Shown here piece after piece: positions 1 to 7,256 of a DNA stretch of 41,419 bases. The notes below the pieces were generated by a model. That model saw only the letters and a program-made list of their open reading frames with translations. It made no database searches and was not told the DNA's origin. Location: the NCBI RefSeq assembly GCF_000720635.1, contig NZ_JOCF01000071.1, forward strand, positions 1 to 41,419, given 5' to 3'. The stretch is from Streptomyces sp. NRRL WC-3742. Its GTDB lineage: Bacteria; Actinomycetota; Actinomycetes; Streptomycetales; Streptomycetaceae. The position numbers and the translations under genes are program-made. Position 1 is the stretch's first letter, and each line of letters opens with the position of its first letter.

Positions 1-27
1 GGGCTGCGTGGGGGTGGGTGGGGCCGC

Positions 28-702
28 TCAGGAGGGCACGGTGGGGGGCCGCTCGGCGAGCTGGGGGTGGTTGGTGCACCCCTGGTCGCGCACCAGCGCC
101 TGGGCGACGCGGAAGGCGGCGTCGGCGCGGATCTGGTGCAGCCGGGTGAGCGGGGTGCGGTCGGTCCATTGGCTGCCGCTGACCGTGACCTCGATGTACG
201 GCTGCGGCGGGAACGACGAGGGGTTGGCGGGCGGCGGCTCGTCGCAGCGCAGCATCAGCTGCACGGTGCCGTTGTCGAAGTACCAGCCCTGGGCGGCCGG
301 GCCGAAGTCCAGGGAAGCGGGGCGGATCGGGGCCCAGCCGCCGGACTCCGCCTTCGTCTTCGCCTTCTGGCCGTTCTCGTCCTGCCGCAGGGCGCTGATC
401 CCGAGCAGCCCGCGCGCCCGGTCCCTGGTGTCGCCGTCCAGGTCCCGCTCGGAGACGGTGCAGAAGGCCCCCGTGTTCTTCGGGTCGGACGGCGAACCGT
501 TCTGCGACTCGGTCGAGCGGTAGCCCTCGTCGGTCATCGCCCGGAGGTCGTCCCCGGTCAGGGCGCCCCAACAGGCGCTCTGCGGCGCCTCGATGCCGGT
601 CGGCGGTAGGTTCCAGTACCAGAGGCCGCCTCCGGCACCGGCGAGCAGGGCCGCGCCGAGGGCTATGGCCAGGGCGCGGGGTCGGCGCGGACGCTCAGCC
701 AC
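28..702 (-). CDS. Membrane-anchored four-cysteine protein, paralog of the next gene
   Basis: A protein of 224 residues with no recognised domain name. An Arg-rich cytoplasmic tip (1-10) is followed by one hydrophobic segment (about 10-30) without a clear cleavage site, then about 190 extracytoplasmic residues, so a type II anchored protein is likely. Four cysteines (C44, C81, C153, C209) match four in the neighbour, in the contexts PQSACW, FCTV, RCD and CTN, which suggests two conserved disulfides outside the cell. Other shared blocks are LDFGPxAxG and a Y(I/V)EV strand. It starts with GTG at 702, overlapping the stop of the upstream paralog by 8 nt, so the two are translationally coupled. 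Function is unknown; an actinobacterial cell-envelope family is the most that can be said. Confidence 0.8.
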   Translation of the reverse strand: MAERPRRPRALAIALGAALLAGAGGGLWYWNLPPTGIEAPQSACWGALTGDDLRAMTDEGYRSTESQNGSPSDPKNTGAFCTVSERDLDGDTRDRARGLLGISALRQDENGQKAKTKAESGGWAPIRPASLDFGPAAQGWYFDNGTVQLMLRCDEPPPANPSSFPPQPYIEVTVSGSQWTDRTPLTRLHQIRADAAFRVAQALVRDQGCTNHPQLAERPPTVPS

Positions 703-1423
703 CGGCCGTCTCCTTCGCGGCCGGGACGGTGGGGGCGGCCGCGGGCAGCTGCACCTGGTTGGTGCACTCGTACTCGGCGGCGGCGACCCGGCCGACCTTC
801 AGGGCGACGTCGGCGTACGCCTGGCGGGCCCGGGCCTTGGAGGCGCCCTCGATCGCGTCGCCGCGGACGCTGACCTCGACGTAGCGCGCGGGTTGGGCGT
901 TCGGGTCGGCGCCGGGGACCTTCCGTACGGCGAAGTCGCAGCGGATGTACAGCTCGATCCGGGGGCCGGTGAACTCCGAGAGCAGGCCCTCCGCGCCCGG
1001 GCCGAAGTCCAGCGGGACGAGAGGATCGGTGGGGCTGCTCTTCCTCACCCCGTTCCAGGCGGGCGCGACCTCCACCGAGAGGAGGTCGCGGCGGTCGCCG
1101 CCCCCGGCCGGCTCCCACTGGACGACGCAGAGGGTGCCCCGGACCACCGGCTCCTCCGGGGAGGTCGGAGTCTGGATGCGGGGCGCCCCGGTCGCCGTCG
1201 CCTTGCCGTGCTTCGCGGCGAGCGGCTTCAGGTCCTCCCGGGAGAGGGCGGACCAGCAGGCGCTCTGCGGGAGCTCCAGGGTCTGCCACGGCGCCCATGA
1301 CCAGAGTGCGAAGCCGCCGGCGAGGGCCAGGGCGAGGGCGGCCGACACCCAGGTCCGCGGCCGGCGCCACCACGAGGGCAGCCTCGGGATCGACTCCGCC
1401 TCGTCCGTCGTACGTTCCGTCAC
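695..1423 (-). CDS. Membrane-anchored four-cysteine protein, first gene of the paralog pair
   Basis: A protein of 242 residues starting with GTG at 1423, behind a purine-rich stretch. It has an N-terminal cytoplasmic tail with Trp/Arg (17-25), one transmembrane segment (about 25-44) and an extracytoplasmic domain with C56, C99, C162 and C220. It aligns by eye with the downstream protein: PQSACWxAL, a Cys after a short variable loop, LDFGPxAxG, RxELxIRCD, YVEVSV, and CTNxxQLP near the end. The two genes overlap by 8 nt and probably arose by tandem duplication, since their middle loops differ most. A -10-like TAGGCT lies about 35 nt upstream. Ligand and role are unknown. Confidence 0.82.
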   Translation of the reverse strand: MTERTTDEAESIPRLPSWWRRPRTWVSAALALALAGGFALWSWAPWQTLELPQSACWSALSREDLKPLAAKHGKATATGAPRIQTPTSPEEPVVRGTLCVVQWEPAGGGDRRDLLSVEVAPAWNGVRKSSPTDPLVPLDFGPGAEGLLSEFTGPRIELYIRCDFAVRKVPGADPNAQPARYVEVSVRGDAIEGASKARARQAYADVALKVGRVAAAEYECTNQVQLPAAAPTVPAAKETAGG

Positions 1424-1456
1424 GTGATCCGTCCCCCCGGGTGAAAGTCCGTGTGC

Positions 1457-1462
1457 AGCCTA
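1457..1462 (-). promoter_or_regulatory. Candidate -10 box for the four-cysteine pair
   Basis: On the minus strand this reads TAGGCT, matching the TANNNT -10 class of actinomycetes. Transcription would begin near 1450 and leave a short leader of about 27 nt before the GTG at 1423. No good -35 box is visible at standard spacing. Confidence 0.4.
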
Positions 1463-1521
1463 GCGAAGGCGATGCCGTCCTGTGACAGGAGCGTCCCGCC
1501 GACGGTGTGCGGAGCCGCACA

Positions 1522-1551
1522 TTGCCCCGCTCTCGCGGCCCGTGCCAGAGT
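1522..1551 (+). promoter_or_regulatory. Candidate promoter of bioF, leaderless layout
   Basis: TTGCCC (1522-1527) and CAGAGT (1546-1551) are separated by 18 bp, and the ATG at 1559 lies 7 nt after the -10 box. There is no ribosome-binding sequence before the ATG, so the transcript probably starts at or next to the start codon. Confidence 0.4.
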
Positions 1552-1558
1552 GCCCGAC

Positions 1559-2752
1559 ATGGTGCACCCCCTGGCGTACGAGACCCCCACCGCCCCCGCC
1601 CAGGTCTTCGACTGGCTCGACGAGACCGCCGCGCTGCGGGCCGAGGCCGGGCTGACCCGCACCCTGCGCAGCCGCGAGGCCGAGGACGGGCTGCTCGACC
1701 TCGCCGGGAACGACTACCTGGGGCTGACCAGGCACCCGGCGGTCACCCAGGCCGCCGCCGAGGCCGCGCTGTGCTGGGGCGGGGGCGCGACCGGCTCCCG
1801 GCTGGTCACCGGGACGACGGCGCTGCACACCGAACTCGAGGAGGAACTCGCCGAGTTCTGCGGGGTGGAGGCCGCGCTCGTCTTCTCCTCCGGGTACACC
1901 GCCAACCTGGCGGCGCTCACCGCGCTCACCGACCCGGACACGCTGATCGTCTCCGACGCCTACAACCACGCCTCCCTCATCGACGGCTGCCGCCTCTCCC
2001 GCGCCGACGTCCACCGCGCCCCGCACAGCGACCCGGACGCCGTCCGCGAGGTCCTCGCCGGACGGGCGCAGCGGCGGGCCCTGGTCGTCAGCGACTCCGT
2101 CTTCTCCGTGGACGGCGACGCGGCCCCGCTGCGCGAGCTGTCCGCCGCCGCCCGCGCGCACGGCGCCGCCCTGCTCGTGGACGACGCCCACGGGCTGGGC
2201 GTCCTCGGCCCCGGCGGCACGGGCGCCCTCGCGGCGGCCGGGCTGGCCGGGGAGCCGGACACCGTCGCCACCGTCACCCTCTCCAAGTCGCTCGGCTCCC
2301 AGGGCGGGGCCGTCCTCGGCCCGCGCCGGGTGATCCGCCACCTCACCGAGACCGCGCGCACCTTCATCTTCGACACCGGGCTCGCCCCCGCCGCCGCCGG
2401 CGCCGCCCTCGCCGCCCTGCGCCTGCTGCGCGCCGAACCCCACCGCGCCGACCGCGCCCGCGAGGTCGCCCGCACCCTCGCCGCCCGCCTCACCGCCGCG
2501 GGCCTGCACGCCTGCGACCCGGACGCGGCCGTGGTCTCCGTCCGCGCCCCCGGCCCCGAGGCCGCCGTCACCTGGGCCGCCGACTGCCGCCGCGCGGGCC
2601 TGGCCGTCGGCTGCTTCCGCCCCCCGTCCGTTCCGGACGGCATCTCCCGGCTGCGCCTGACCGCCCGCGGCGACCTCACGGGCACCCAGATCGCCGACGC
2701 CGTCCGCACCATCGCCGACCTGGCCCCGGACGGCGCCCGGGGCGGGTGCTAG
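1559..2752 (+). CDS. bioF: 8-amino-7-oxononanoate synthase-type PLP enzyme (BioF)
   Basis: A protein of 397 residues of the alpha-oxoamine synthase family. BioF condenses pimeloyl-ACP/CoA with L-alanine, releasing CO2, in the first committed step of biotin ring assembly in the cytoplasm. Visible motifs are GNDYLGL (50-56), the SGYTAN segment (111-116), NHASLIDG (136-143), VDDAHGLG (207-214, Asp/His contacting PLP) and the Schiff-base lysine K243 in TLSKSLGSQGG. The ATG at 1559 is chosen because it gives the usual N-terminus and follows a promoter-like CAGAGT. No bioA, bioB or bioD is nearby, so it is a solitary copy; KBL-type or other oxoamine synthase activity cannot be excluded, but residues around the active site look BioF-like. 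The next gene begins 9 nt downstream. Confidence 0.85.
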   Translation: MVHPLAYETPTAPAQVFDWLDETAALRAEAGLTRTLRSREAEDGLLDLAGNDYLGLTRHPAVTQAAAEAALCWGGGATGSRLVTGTTALHTELEEELAEFCGVEAALVFSSGYTANLAALTALTDPDTLIVSDAYNHASLIDGCRLSRADVHRAPHSDPDAVREVLAGRAQRRALVVSDSVFSVDGDAAPLRELSAAARAHGAALLVDDAHGLGVLGPGGTGALAAAGLAGEPDTVATVTLSKSLGSQGGAVLGPRRVIRHLTETARTFIFDTGLAPAAAGAALAALRLLRAEPHRADRAREVARTLAARLTAAGLHACDPDAAVVSVRAPGPEAAVTWAADCRRAGLAVGCFRPPSVPDGISRLRLTARGDLTGTQIADAVRTIADLAPDGARGGC

Positions 2753-2761
2753 AAATCCCTG

Positions 2762-3364
2762 GTGAACGACCTGCTGGATGATCAGCCCGAACCCTCGACC
2801 CGGCGCGTCTTCGTGGCCCTGGCCCCGCCCGACGAGGCCAAGGACGAGCTGGCCCGGGCCCTCCGACCGGCCTACGACGGCTACCCGCGGCTGCGCTGGA
2901 ACCGCATCGAGGACTGGCACATCACCCTCGCCTTCCTCGGCGAGCTCCCCACCACCGCCGTACCGCCGCTGCGCACGGCCCTGGCGGCCCTCGCCCCCGA
3001 GCAGCCCGCCCTGCACCTCGGCCTGCGCGGCGGCGGCCACTTCGACGACCGGCTCCTCTGGGCGGACATCGACGGCGACCTCGAAGGACTCCACCGCCTC
3101 GCCACCGACGTCCGCGCCCTGGTCCGCTCCTGCGGCATCGACTTCCTCACCCGCCCGCTGCGCCCCCACCTCACCCTGGCCCGCGCCCGCCGCGACGACC
3201 CCGTCAGCGTCCCCGAGGCCGCCGCCGGCCTCGAAGGCTTCCACGGCCGCCCCTGGCGCGCCGAACGCCTCCACCTGTGCGGCAGCAACATCGGCCGCGG
3301 CCCGGGCCCGATCCACTACCGCGACCTCGACTCCTGGTTGCTGGGCCCGCCCGAAGGGCAGTAA
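2762..3364 (+). CDS. thpR: RNA 2',3'-cyclic phosphodiesterase (2H superfamily)
   Basis: A protein of 200 residues carrying the two HxTx motifs of the 2H phosphoesterase fold: H53-I-T55 (HITLAFLG) and H136-L-T138 (HLTLAR). The N-terminal FVALAPP strand is typical of ThpR/LigT. Such enzymes open 2',3'-cyclic phosphates to 2'-phosphates on RNA or tRNA halves; some also ligate tRNA halves weakly. The start is GTG, 9 nt after the bioF stop, with no obvious ribosome-binding site, so translation probably depends on bioF. Length is normal for the family. Pairing with bioF is positional only; I see no functional link. Confidence 0.88.
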   Translation: MNDLLDDQPEPSTRRVFVALAPPDEAKDELARALRPAYDGYPRLRWNRIEDWHITLAFLGELPTTAVPPLRTALAALAPEQPALHLGLRGGGHFDDRLLWADIDGDLEGLHRLATDVRALVRSCGIDFLTRPLRPHLTLARARRDDPVSVPEAAAGLEGFHGRPWRAERLHLCGSNIGRGPGPIHYRDLDSWLLGPPEGQ

Positions 3365-3401
3365 CGCCACCGGCCATGGCCAAGGCCAGGTCGCCCGCCG
3401 G

Positions 3402-3779
3402 TCAGGGGGTGAGGTCGATGATGCGGACGGGCTCGCCGGTCCAGCGCTTGGGTTCGGCGGTGGCGACGACGGCGCCGGCGGGGCGCTCCGGAGTGGGAGC
3501 GGCGGCGTGGCGGGTGTGGGCCTGGGACCAGGTGGTGTCGGTGGCCACGACCAGGGCGGCCGGGAGGTCGAGCTCGAGGACGGTGACGCCGGGCAGCGCG
3601 GCGAGGTGTTCGGCTGTGCCGGGGCGGGCGCGGTCCGCCTCGACCAGGGCGCAGGCGGGTGCGTAGAGGTACCAGCCGGGCTCGGCGTGGGCGCGGTGGA
3701 TGAGGCGGGAGGCCAGGAGGTTGCCGCGGCCGGCCGCGACCATGGCGGTGTCGTCGAGGACGACGTGCAGTTCGGTCAC
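3402..3779 (-). CDS. PIN-domain protein, probable toxin of a VapBC-type pair
   Basis: A protein of 125 residues with a PIN-like layout: an N-terminal strand ending in LDD (D9/D10), an ALVEAD segment (E47), and a C-terminal ATAEPKRW strand where PIN toxins often carry TxD. VapC-type PIN proteins are Mg-dependent RNases held inactive by the partner. The third acidic position, usually Asp in a DAxxxA helix, appears to be Gln (Q86-A-H), so nuclease activity may be weakened or the acid supplied by D81. The GTG start at 3779 overlaps the stop of the upstream gene in a GTGA arrangement, typical for coupled antitoxin-toxin genes. Confidence 0.75.
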   Translation of the reverse strand: MTELHVVLDDTAMVAAGRGNLLASRLIHRAHAEPGWYLYAPACALVEADRARPGTAEHLAALPGVTVLELDLPAALVVATDTTWSQAHTRHAAAPTPERPAGAVVATAEPKRWTGEPVRIIDLTP

Positions 3780-4033
3780 CGGATCTCCGTCTGGGCGAGG
3801 CGCCGGTCGAGTTCGGCGTCCAGCAGCTGCGTGTGCGCGGGGTCGGGGTCGTAGCCGTTCCACGCCTTGAGGGCGGCGCGGGCCTGTTCGGCGCGTTCCG
3901 CGCGCTCGGCCGGGGTGAGCAGGGTCTCCGCCAGCTGGGCGAGGTACGCGCGCAGGGAGAGGTGCTCGGCGGCGGCGATCTCGGCGAGTCTGTCGCGGGC
4001 TTCGGCGGGAATCCGGATGTTGGCGTCGGCCAT
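3776..4033 (-). CDS. Probable antitoxin, ribbon-helix-helix type
   Basis: An 85-residue protein with an N-terminal beta strand (ANIRIPAEARDRLAEIA) followed by a helix-turn-helix resembling ribbon-helix-helix DNA-binding antitoxins. Its charged C-terminal half (45-85) contains a WNGYDPDP segment likely to cover the toxin. The ATG at 4033 is used rather than the longer open frame because the family N-terminus begins with a strand there. It is the first gene of a two-gene operon with the PIN gene, overlapping it by 4 nt. A 7-bp inverted repeat 34 nt upstream is the likely autoregulatory operator. Confidence 0.75.
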   Translation of the reverse strand: MADANIRIPAEARDRLAEIAAAEHLSLRAYLAQLAETLLTPAERAERAEQARAALKAWNGYDPDPAHTQLLDAELDRRLAQTEIR

Positions 4034-4066
4034 GGGGGGCGCTCCCTTCGGTCGGTGCCAGCGTAT

Positions 4067-4084
4067 GGGTACGCACCCGTACCC
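4067..4084. promoter_or_regulatory. Inverted-repeat operator candidate of the toxin-antitoxin operon
   Basis: GGGTACG-CACC-CGTACCC: perfect 7-bp arms with a 4-bp centre, located 34 bp upstream of the antitoxin start. A CATACG box that could be a -10 overlaps its gene-proximal edge, so binding here would block transcription, as in autoregulated VapBC systems. Confidence 0.5.
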
Positions 4085-4311
4085 GCCAAGGCGCCGGGGG
4101 CGCTCGCGCCCGGGCTCGCGCCCCTGCGGCATCGGTTTCGGTTCGGCGGGCGGTCATCGATTGATCGCTCGTATGTCGATCGGATCTTCGCCTGTATCGG
4201 CTAGCCTGCCCCCGGCACTGTAACGCGTGGTGCGCGTGGGGGAGTTGATGCCCGGTTGATCGTTCGGGGACGACGCTCCGCGCCGCCGCGCGCTCGATGA
4301 GGGGGAAACCG

Positions 4312-5403
4312 ATGTCCCGTACGACCCACCGCCGTACCGCCGCCGTGGTTGCCGCGGCCGCCACGGCCCTGCTCGCCTTCAGCGGCGCCGCTGCGGCCGC
4401 CGCGCCGCTGTCCGGGGCCGAGGCGACGATCGCCGTCGGGGCGCGCAACGCCGCTCCGGTGGTCAGTCCTGACGGCGCCACGGCGTACGTCGTGGTGACC
4501 GAGGCCGACAACACCTCCACCGTGAAGGCGGTGGACACCCAGAGCGGTGCCGTCACCGGGCGGCTGGTGCTGGGCACCCTGCAGTGGGGTACGCACCCGG
4601 CGCTCAGCGCGGACGGGTCGCGGCTGTACGTGCTGGACGGGCAGCGGCTGAGTGTGGTGGACACCGCCACGCTGACGCTGCGGGCCACCCTCACCCTGCC
4701 CGACCAGCCGCGTCCGGCGGGCTGGGCCGCGGGTTCGACCTCCGGTCTGGCGTTCGGCCCGGACGGGGCCACCCTGTACGTGTCCCAGAGCGGCCCGACG
4801 GCCTACCGGCAGAACGGGCAGAGCCGGATCCTGGCCTTCGCCACCGCGCAGCAGGCGTTCACCACCTCCGTGCAGATCCCGGCCCCCTACGTGGGCGCCC
4901 CCGCGGCCCGGCCGGGCACCGGCGACGTGTACGTGGGCAGCAGCCAGGGCGTGGTCCACGTGGCCCAGGCGGCCACCGCGCCCGTCGTGGCCGGCACCGT
5001 CCAGGGCACCGCCTCGAACCTGGACTACAACCTGGCGTTCACCCCCGACGGCAAGCGCCTGTTCGGCCTCGCCGAGCTCGGCACCGGCAACAGCACCGTC
5101 ATCGACCCGGCCACCGACACCGTGACCCGCACCTTCCACGCCGCCGGCAGCGGCGACACGCTGGAGAACCCGCAGGTCAGCGCGGACGGCACCCGGCTCT
5201 ACGTCGCCGACACCAACTACGGCACGAGCAGCGCCTCCGTGCTCGCCCTGGACACCGCCACCGGCGCGCCCGTGGCCGTCGACGGCGCCCGCGACCTCGA
5301 CGAGGAGAGCCTGACGGGCCTGGCGCTGGGCCCCGACGGCCACACCTTCTACGTGGGCGGCACCGTCGGCCTGACCGCCAACCTCCAGATCGTCGCCCAC
5401 TGA
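4312..5403 (+). CDS. Secreted YncE/WD40-like beta-propeller protein
   Basis: A protein of 363 residues. The ATG at 4312 is preceded by GAGGGG at good distance; an in-frame ATG at 4297 lacks a ribosome-binding site. The N-terminus is a clear signal peptide (Arg-rich start, hydrophobic 10-30, AAAAA cleavage region). The mature part repeats propeller blades of the type xSPDGxxxYV or SADGxRLYVxD, seen at least six times (for example SPDGATAYV, SADGSRLYVLD, GPDGATLYV, TPDGKRLFGL, SADGTRLYVAD, GPDGHTFYVG), giving a likely seven-bladed propeller. No catalytic residues are recognisable; such proteins act as extracellular binding scaffolds or lactonase-like enzymes. It is monocistronic and ends just before a perfect 48-bp palindrome. 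Confidence 0.82.
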   Translation: MSRTTHRRTAAVVAAAATALLAFSGAAAAAAPLSGAEATIAVGARNAAPVVSPDGATAYVVVTEADNTSTVKAVDTQSGAVTGRLVLGTLQWGTHPALSADGSRLYVLDGQRLSVVDTATLTLRATLTLPDQPRPAGWAAGSTSGLAFGPDGATLYVSQSGPTAYRQNGQSRILAFATAQQAFTTSVQIPAPYVGAPAARPGTGDVYVGSSQGVVHVAQAATAPVVAGTVQGTASNLDYNLAFTPDGKRLFGLAELGTGNSTVIDPATDTVTRTFHAAGSGDTLENPQVSADGTRLYVADTNYGTSSASVLALDTATGAPVAVDGARDLDEESLTGLALGPDGHTFYVGGTVGLTANLQIVAH

Positions 5404-5412
5404 CGGAGTGGC

Positions 5413-5460
5413 ACTACGGATGTAGTGGCACTACTGCAGTAGTGCCACTACATCCGTAGT
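5413..5460. repeat. Perfect 48-bp palindrome between convergent genes
   Basis: Two 24-bp arms meet with no spacer at CTG|CAG (5436/5437). Inside each arm lies a smaller inverted repeat (GTAGTG-G-CACTAC, and its partner), and the 11-mer AGTGGCACTAC occurs at 5407-5417, at 5424-5434 and, inverted, at 5439-5449. It sits 9 bp after one stop codon and 11 bp before the convergent one, so a bidirectional terminator is the simple reading, though a zero-loop hairpin with nested operators is unusual. Confidence 0.9.
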
Positions 5461-5471
5461 CACCGGCGGGC

Positions 5472-6122
5472 TCAGGCGCCGTCGGAGGAGAGGAGCACCT
5501 CCGCCCCCACCGGCCGGTAGCCGGCCGCCTGGAAGGCGCGGACGCTGGGGGCGTTGCCCGGGGCCTGCTGCGCCCAGAGGACGGCGCCCTCCGGCAGGAG
5601 GTGCCGGGCCGCGGTGGCCAGGGCGCGGCCCAGGCCCCGGCCACGGGTGTGGGGGTCGACCTCGATGGCGGCCTCCCAGCGGCCGGCGAGGCCCCGGCCG
5701 AGGACGAGGAGGCCGCCGTCCGCCGTGAACACCCGTACGTCCTCGCGGTAGTCGAGGGCCCGCACCACCCGGGGGTGCTCCCGGTCGAGGACCTCGGTGA
5801 GCGGCAGCGGCGGCTCGCCCGGCAGTCGGTCGGCACAGGTGAGCAGGTCGATGGCGCCGACGACGAGGCCCGTGCGCGCGGCCAGCGCGGTCAGGAACGG
5901 CGGACACAGCGGCGCGGCCAGCGGGTCACCGGGGACGGCGGCCAGCGTCTCCTCCACCCAGGCCGGGTCCTCGTCGACGAACACCACCGCGTGCGCCGCG
6001 AACGCCAGCACCCCGAGGTCGCGCGGCGAGGGCTGCGCCACCACCGTCACCGACCCGTCCGGCGGCGGGAAGACCCCGCCCGCCGCGTCCGCCAGGATCT
6101 CCGCCAGCCCCCGCACGCCCAT
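5472..6122 (-). CDS. GNAT-family N-acetyltransferase
   Basis: A protein of 216 residues whose C-terminal half carries the GNAT fold. The acetyl-CoA-binding motif A is the VDPHTRGRGLGRALATAA segment (about 160-177), followed by NAPSVRAFQAAGYRPVGAEVLL, the usual beta-6/7 end. The N-terminal 100 residues are a divergent domain of the kind found in Streptomyces two-part GNATs. The substrate cannot be told from sequence. It follows the LigD-type polymerase gene on the same strand by 54 nt, but a TAGGCT box overlapping that gene's end (6174-6179) could give it its own promoter. AAAGGGG precedes the ATG. Confidence 0.8.
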   Translation of the reverse strand: MGVRGLAEILADAAGGVFPPPDGSVTVVAQPSPRDLGVLAFAAHAVVFVDEDPAWVEETLAAVPGDPLAAPLCPPFLTALAARTGLVVGAIDLLTCADRLPGEPPLPLTEVLDREHPRVVRALDYREDVRVFTADGGLLVLGRGLAGRWEAAIEVDPHTRGRGLGRALATAARHLLPEGAVLWAQQAPGNAPSVRAFQAAGYRPVGAEVLLSSDGA

Positions 6123-6176
6123 CTCGGCCCACCCCTTTGACGATTTCGCAGACGATCGATCGACAGCGAGCGCAGC

Positions 6177-7190
6177 CTAACCGTTCGAACGCCGCGCCCG
6201 GCTCGGCTGTACCCGGGTGGGCTCGCCCGCCGCCTTGGGGTGGTCGGGCGGGTACGGGAGTTCGCCGAAGCCCTCGTCGCGGACCTGCTTCTCGTACAGC
6301 TCCAGCAGCCCCTCCAGCCGGAAGGCGTGGTCGTCCATCTCCGCGTTGAGGTCGCCGAGTTCGGCGAACCGCTCCGGTACCGTCCGCAGGTCGAAGTCCT
6401 CGGGCGAGGCGTCGTCCAGCTCCTCCCAGCGCAGCGGGGTGGAGGCGGTGGCGCGGGGCCGGGCGCGCAGGGAGTAGGCGGAGGCGATGGTGCGGTCGCG
6501 GGCCATCTGGTTGTAGTCGACGAAGATCCGCTCCCCGCGCTCCTCCTTCCACCACGCGGTGGTCACCGCACCCGGCATCCGCTGCTCCAGCGCCCGCCCG
6601 AGGGCGATCACCGCGTGCCGCCCGTCGATGAACGTCCACTCGGGCACCAGCGGTACGTACACGTGCACGCCGCGCCCGCCGGAGGACTTCGGCCAGCCGC
6701 GCAGCCCGAACTCGCCGAGCAGCGCCCGCAGTTCGTGGGCCACGCGGGCCGCGTCGTGGAAGTCGGTGCCGGGCTGCGGGTCGAGGTCGATGCGCAGCTC
6801 GTCCACGTGGTCGGTGTCGGCGCGGCGCACCGGCCACGGGTGGAAGGTGAGGCAGCCGAGGTTGGCGGCCCACAGGACGGCGGCGGGCTCGGTGGGGCAG
6901 ATCTCGTCGGCGAAGCGCCCGCTGGGGAAGGCGATGCGGGCGGTGGGCAGCCACTCCGGCAGGCCCTTGGGCGCGCGCTTCTGGTAGAAGAACTCGCCCT
7001 CCACGCCGTCCGGGAAGCGCTGCAGCGTGGTGGGCCGCTCCCGCAGCCCGCGCAGCACCCCGTCCGCGACCGCCAGGTAGTACTGGGCGACGTCCATCTT
7101 GGTGAAGCCGCGCTCGGGGTAGTACACCTTGTCCGGGTTCGACAGCCGGACGCTCCGCCCGGCGACTTCCAGTTCCACGGCAGCGCCCAT
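6177..7190 (-). CDS. LigD-type DNA polymerase/primase (PolDom, archaeo-eukaryotic primase fold)
   Basis: A stand-alone polymerase domain of 337 residues, homologous to the PolDom of mycobacterial LigD and to PrimPol/PolD1-type proteins. It adds NTPs or dNTPs at DNA ends and gaps during non-homologous end joining or short-gap repair. Visible motifs are the SNPDKVYYP start (17-25), the catalytic D135-L-D137 in LRIDLDPQPG, the SSGGRGVHVYVP strand, and FVDYNQMARDRT, which supplies the third Asp and template contacts. There is no ligase or phosphoesterase domain; the ligase is the divergent neighbour. The ATG at 7190 lies 7 nt after a TAGCGT box, suggesting a leaderless transcript. Confidence 0.92.
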   Translation of the reverse strand: MGAAVELEVAGRSVRLSNPDKVYYPERGFTKMDVAQYYLAVADGVLRGLRERPTTLQRFPDGVEGEFFYQKRAPKGLPEWLPTARIAFPSGRFADEICPTEPAAVLWAANLGCLTFHPWPVRRADTDHVDELRIDLDPQPGTDFHDAARVAHELRALLGEFGLRGWPKSSGGRGVHVYVPLVPEWTFIDGRHAVIALGRALEQRMPGAVTTAWWKEERGERIFVDYNQMARDRTIASAYSLRARPRATASTPLRWEELDDASPEDFDLRTVPERFAELGDLNAEMDDHAFRLEGLLELYEKQVRDEGFGELPYPPDHPKAAGEPTRVQPSRARRSNG

Positions 7191-7256
7191 GCGTCTCACG
7201 CTAAGCGCGCCGCGCCCACCGCGCGCCCCGAGGCGATGCGGGCGAGGATCGGGGGC
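7191..7256. promoter_or_regulatory. Compact divergent promoter region between polymerase and ligase
   Basis: Only 66 bp separate the two start codons. On the minus strand TAGCGT (7203-7198) lies exactly 7 nt before the polymerase ATG; on the plus strand GAGGAT (7244-7249) lies exactly 7 nt before the ligase ATG. The latter could also act as a ribosome-binding site. The two repair genes are probably expressed together from back-to-back, perhaps leaderless, starts. Confidence 0.5.

Noticed and set aside
28..523. Plus-strand frames over the four-cysteine genes
   Set aside because: They have no start signals or motifs, while the minus-strand pair shows paralogous conservation.
1460..3370. 636-residue open frame on the minus strand
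   Set aside because: It lies antisense to bioF and thpR, is made of Gly/Ala/Arg/Val repeats with no motif, and arises from GC bias.
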